DNA of 64,000 bases from Hydrogenophaga sp. (lineage in GTDB: Bacteria > Pseudomonadota > Gammaproteobacteria > Burkholderiales > Burkholderiaceae_C). The stretch is taken from assembly GCF_019635465.1 (NCBI RefSeq), contig NZ_JAHBZK010000021.1:1-64000 (forward strand), given 5' to 3'. Of this stretch, positions 63,971-64,000 are shown piece by piece. Positions within the stretch are counted from its first letter, which is position 1, and every line of letters begins with the position of its first letter. The notes beneath the pieces are model-generated. The model was not told the DNA's origin. It worked only from the letters and a program-made list of their open reading frames with translations, and did no database searches. The position numbers were made by a program, and so were the translations under genes.

Positions 63971-64000
63971 GCGCGCCTGCTTCACGCATGCAGCGGGCAC
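63967..64000 (+). CDS. 5' fragment of a following gene, truncated by window end
   Basis: A GTG at 63967 overlaps the acyltransferase stop (GTGA), continuing the four-base overlap pattern of the operon. Eleven codons are visible (starts MSAPASRMQRA if read from GTG); an in-frame ATG lies at 63988. Too short to identify. The operon therefore continues past the window. Confidence 0.35.
   Translation, partial: MSAPASRMQRA

Overview
The window is a high-GC stretch of a Gram-negative chromosome. LPS export genes sit next to rpoN, the gene families are typical of Burkholderiales, and catabolic genes (homoprotocatechuate, lysine, aromatic acids) are intermixed with LysR, MarR and Lrp regulators. I read it as a betaproteobacterium, most likely Comamonadaceae (Hydrogenophaga/Acidovorax-like). 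That placement is inferred from protein character and gene order, not from a database search. No rRNA, tRNA, CRISPR array, prophage or insertion sequence is visible. Coding density is very high, and no gene-free stretch exceeds about 220 bases.

Layout. 1-5811 (minus): core envelope and translation genes argS, SPOR protein, dsbA, lptA, lptB and the 5' part of rpoN. 5821-12844: amino-acid-linked genes. A LysR faces a tiny ORF, an ArgP-type regulator faces a LysE/ArgO exporter, and davB-davA (lysine monooxygenase and aminovaleramidase) follow, then another LysR and an Lrp regulator. 12946-18338: a LuxR-type HTH protein, then a four-gene run of hemerythrin, secreted protein, OmpA-like protein and lipoprotein, largely uncharacterised. 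18354-26554: CaiB-type CoA-transferase, haloacid dehalogenase, glcB, a degenerate kinase/receiver protein, hemB and corA. 26559-31559: a minus-strand operon of glutathione/aromatic-type enzymes, facing an SDR-MaoC-MarC run.

31569-43020 (minus): a complete lower pathway for homoprotocatechuate, hpaR-hpaG1-hpaG2-hpaE-hpaD-hpaF-hpaH-hpaI. It is extended by a class II aldolase, a PanE-like reductase, a LuxR regulator, a VanA-type Rieske oxygenase and an orphan TRAP binding protein. A perfect 12-bp-arm palindrome just upstream of hpaR is its probable operator. 43121-47332: nitronate monooxygenase, radA, a small membrane protein, ilvE and a zinc-finger protein.

47387-64000 (plus, continuing past the window): a large surface-polysaccharide operon in which almost every gene overlaps the next by four bases or is separated by only a few. 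It makes dTDP-L-rhamnose (rfbBDAC), GDP-L-fucose (gmd, fcl), probably a dTDP-3-amino-3,6-dideoxyhexose (3,4-ketoisomerase plus DegT aminotransferase), and a CMP-activated nonulosonic acid (NeuC, NeuB, NeuA homologues). The last carries a HisH/HisF/N-acetyl-sugar amidotransferase trio that implies an acetamidino group. A pyruvyl-transferase homologue, an unrecognised large glycosyltransferase-like protein and a membrane O-acyltransferase are embedded in the same run. This is the best candidate for an undescribed system in the window.
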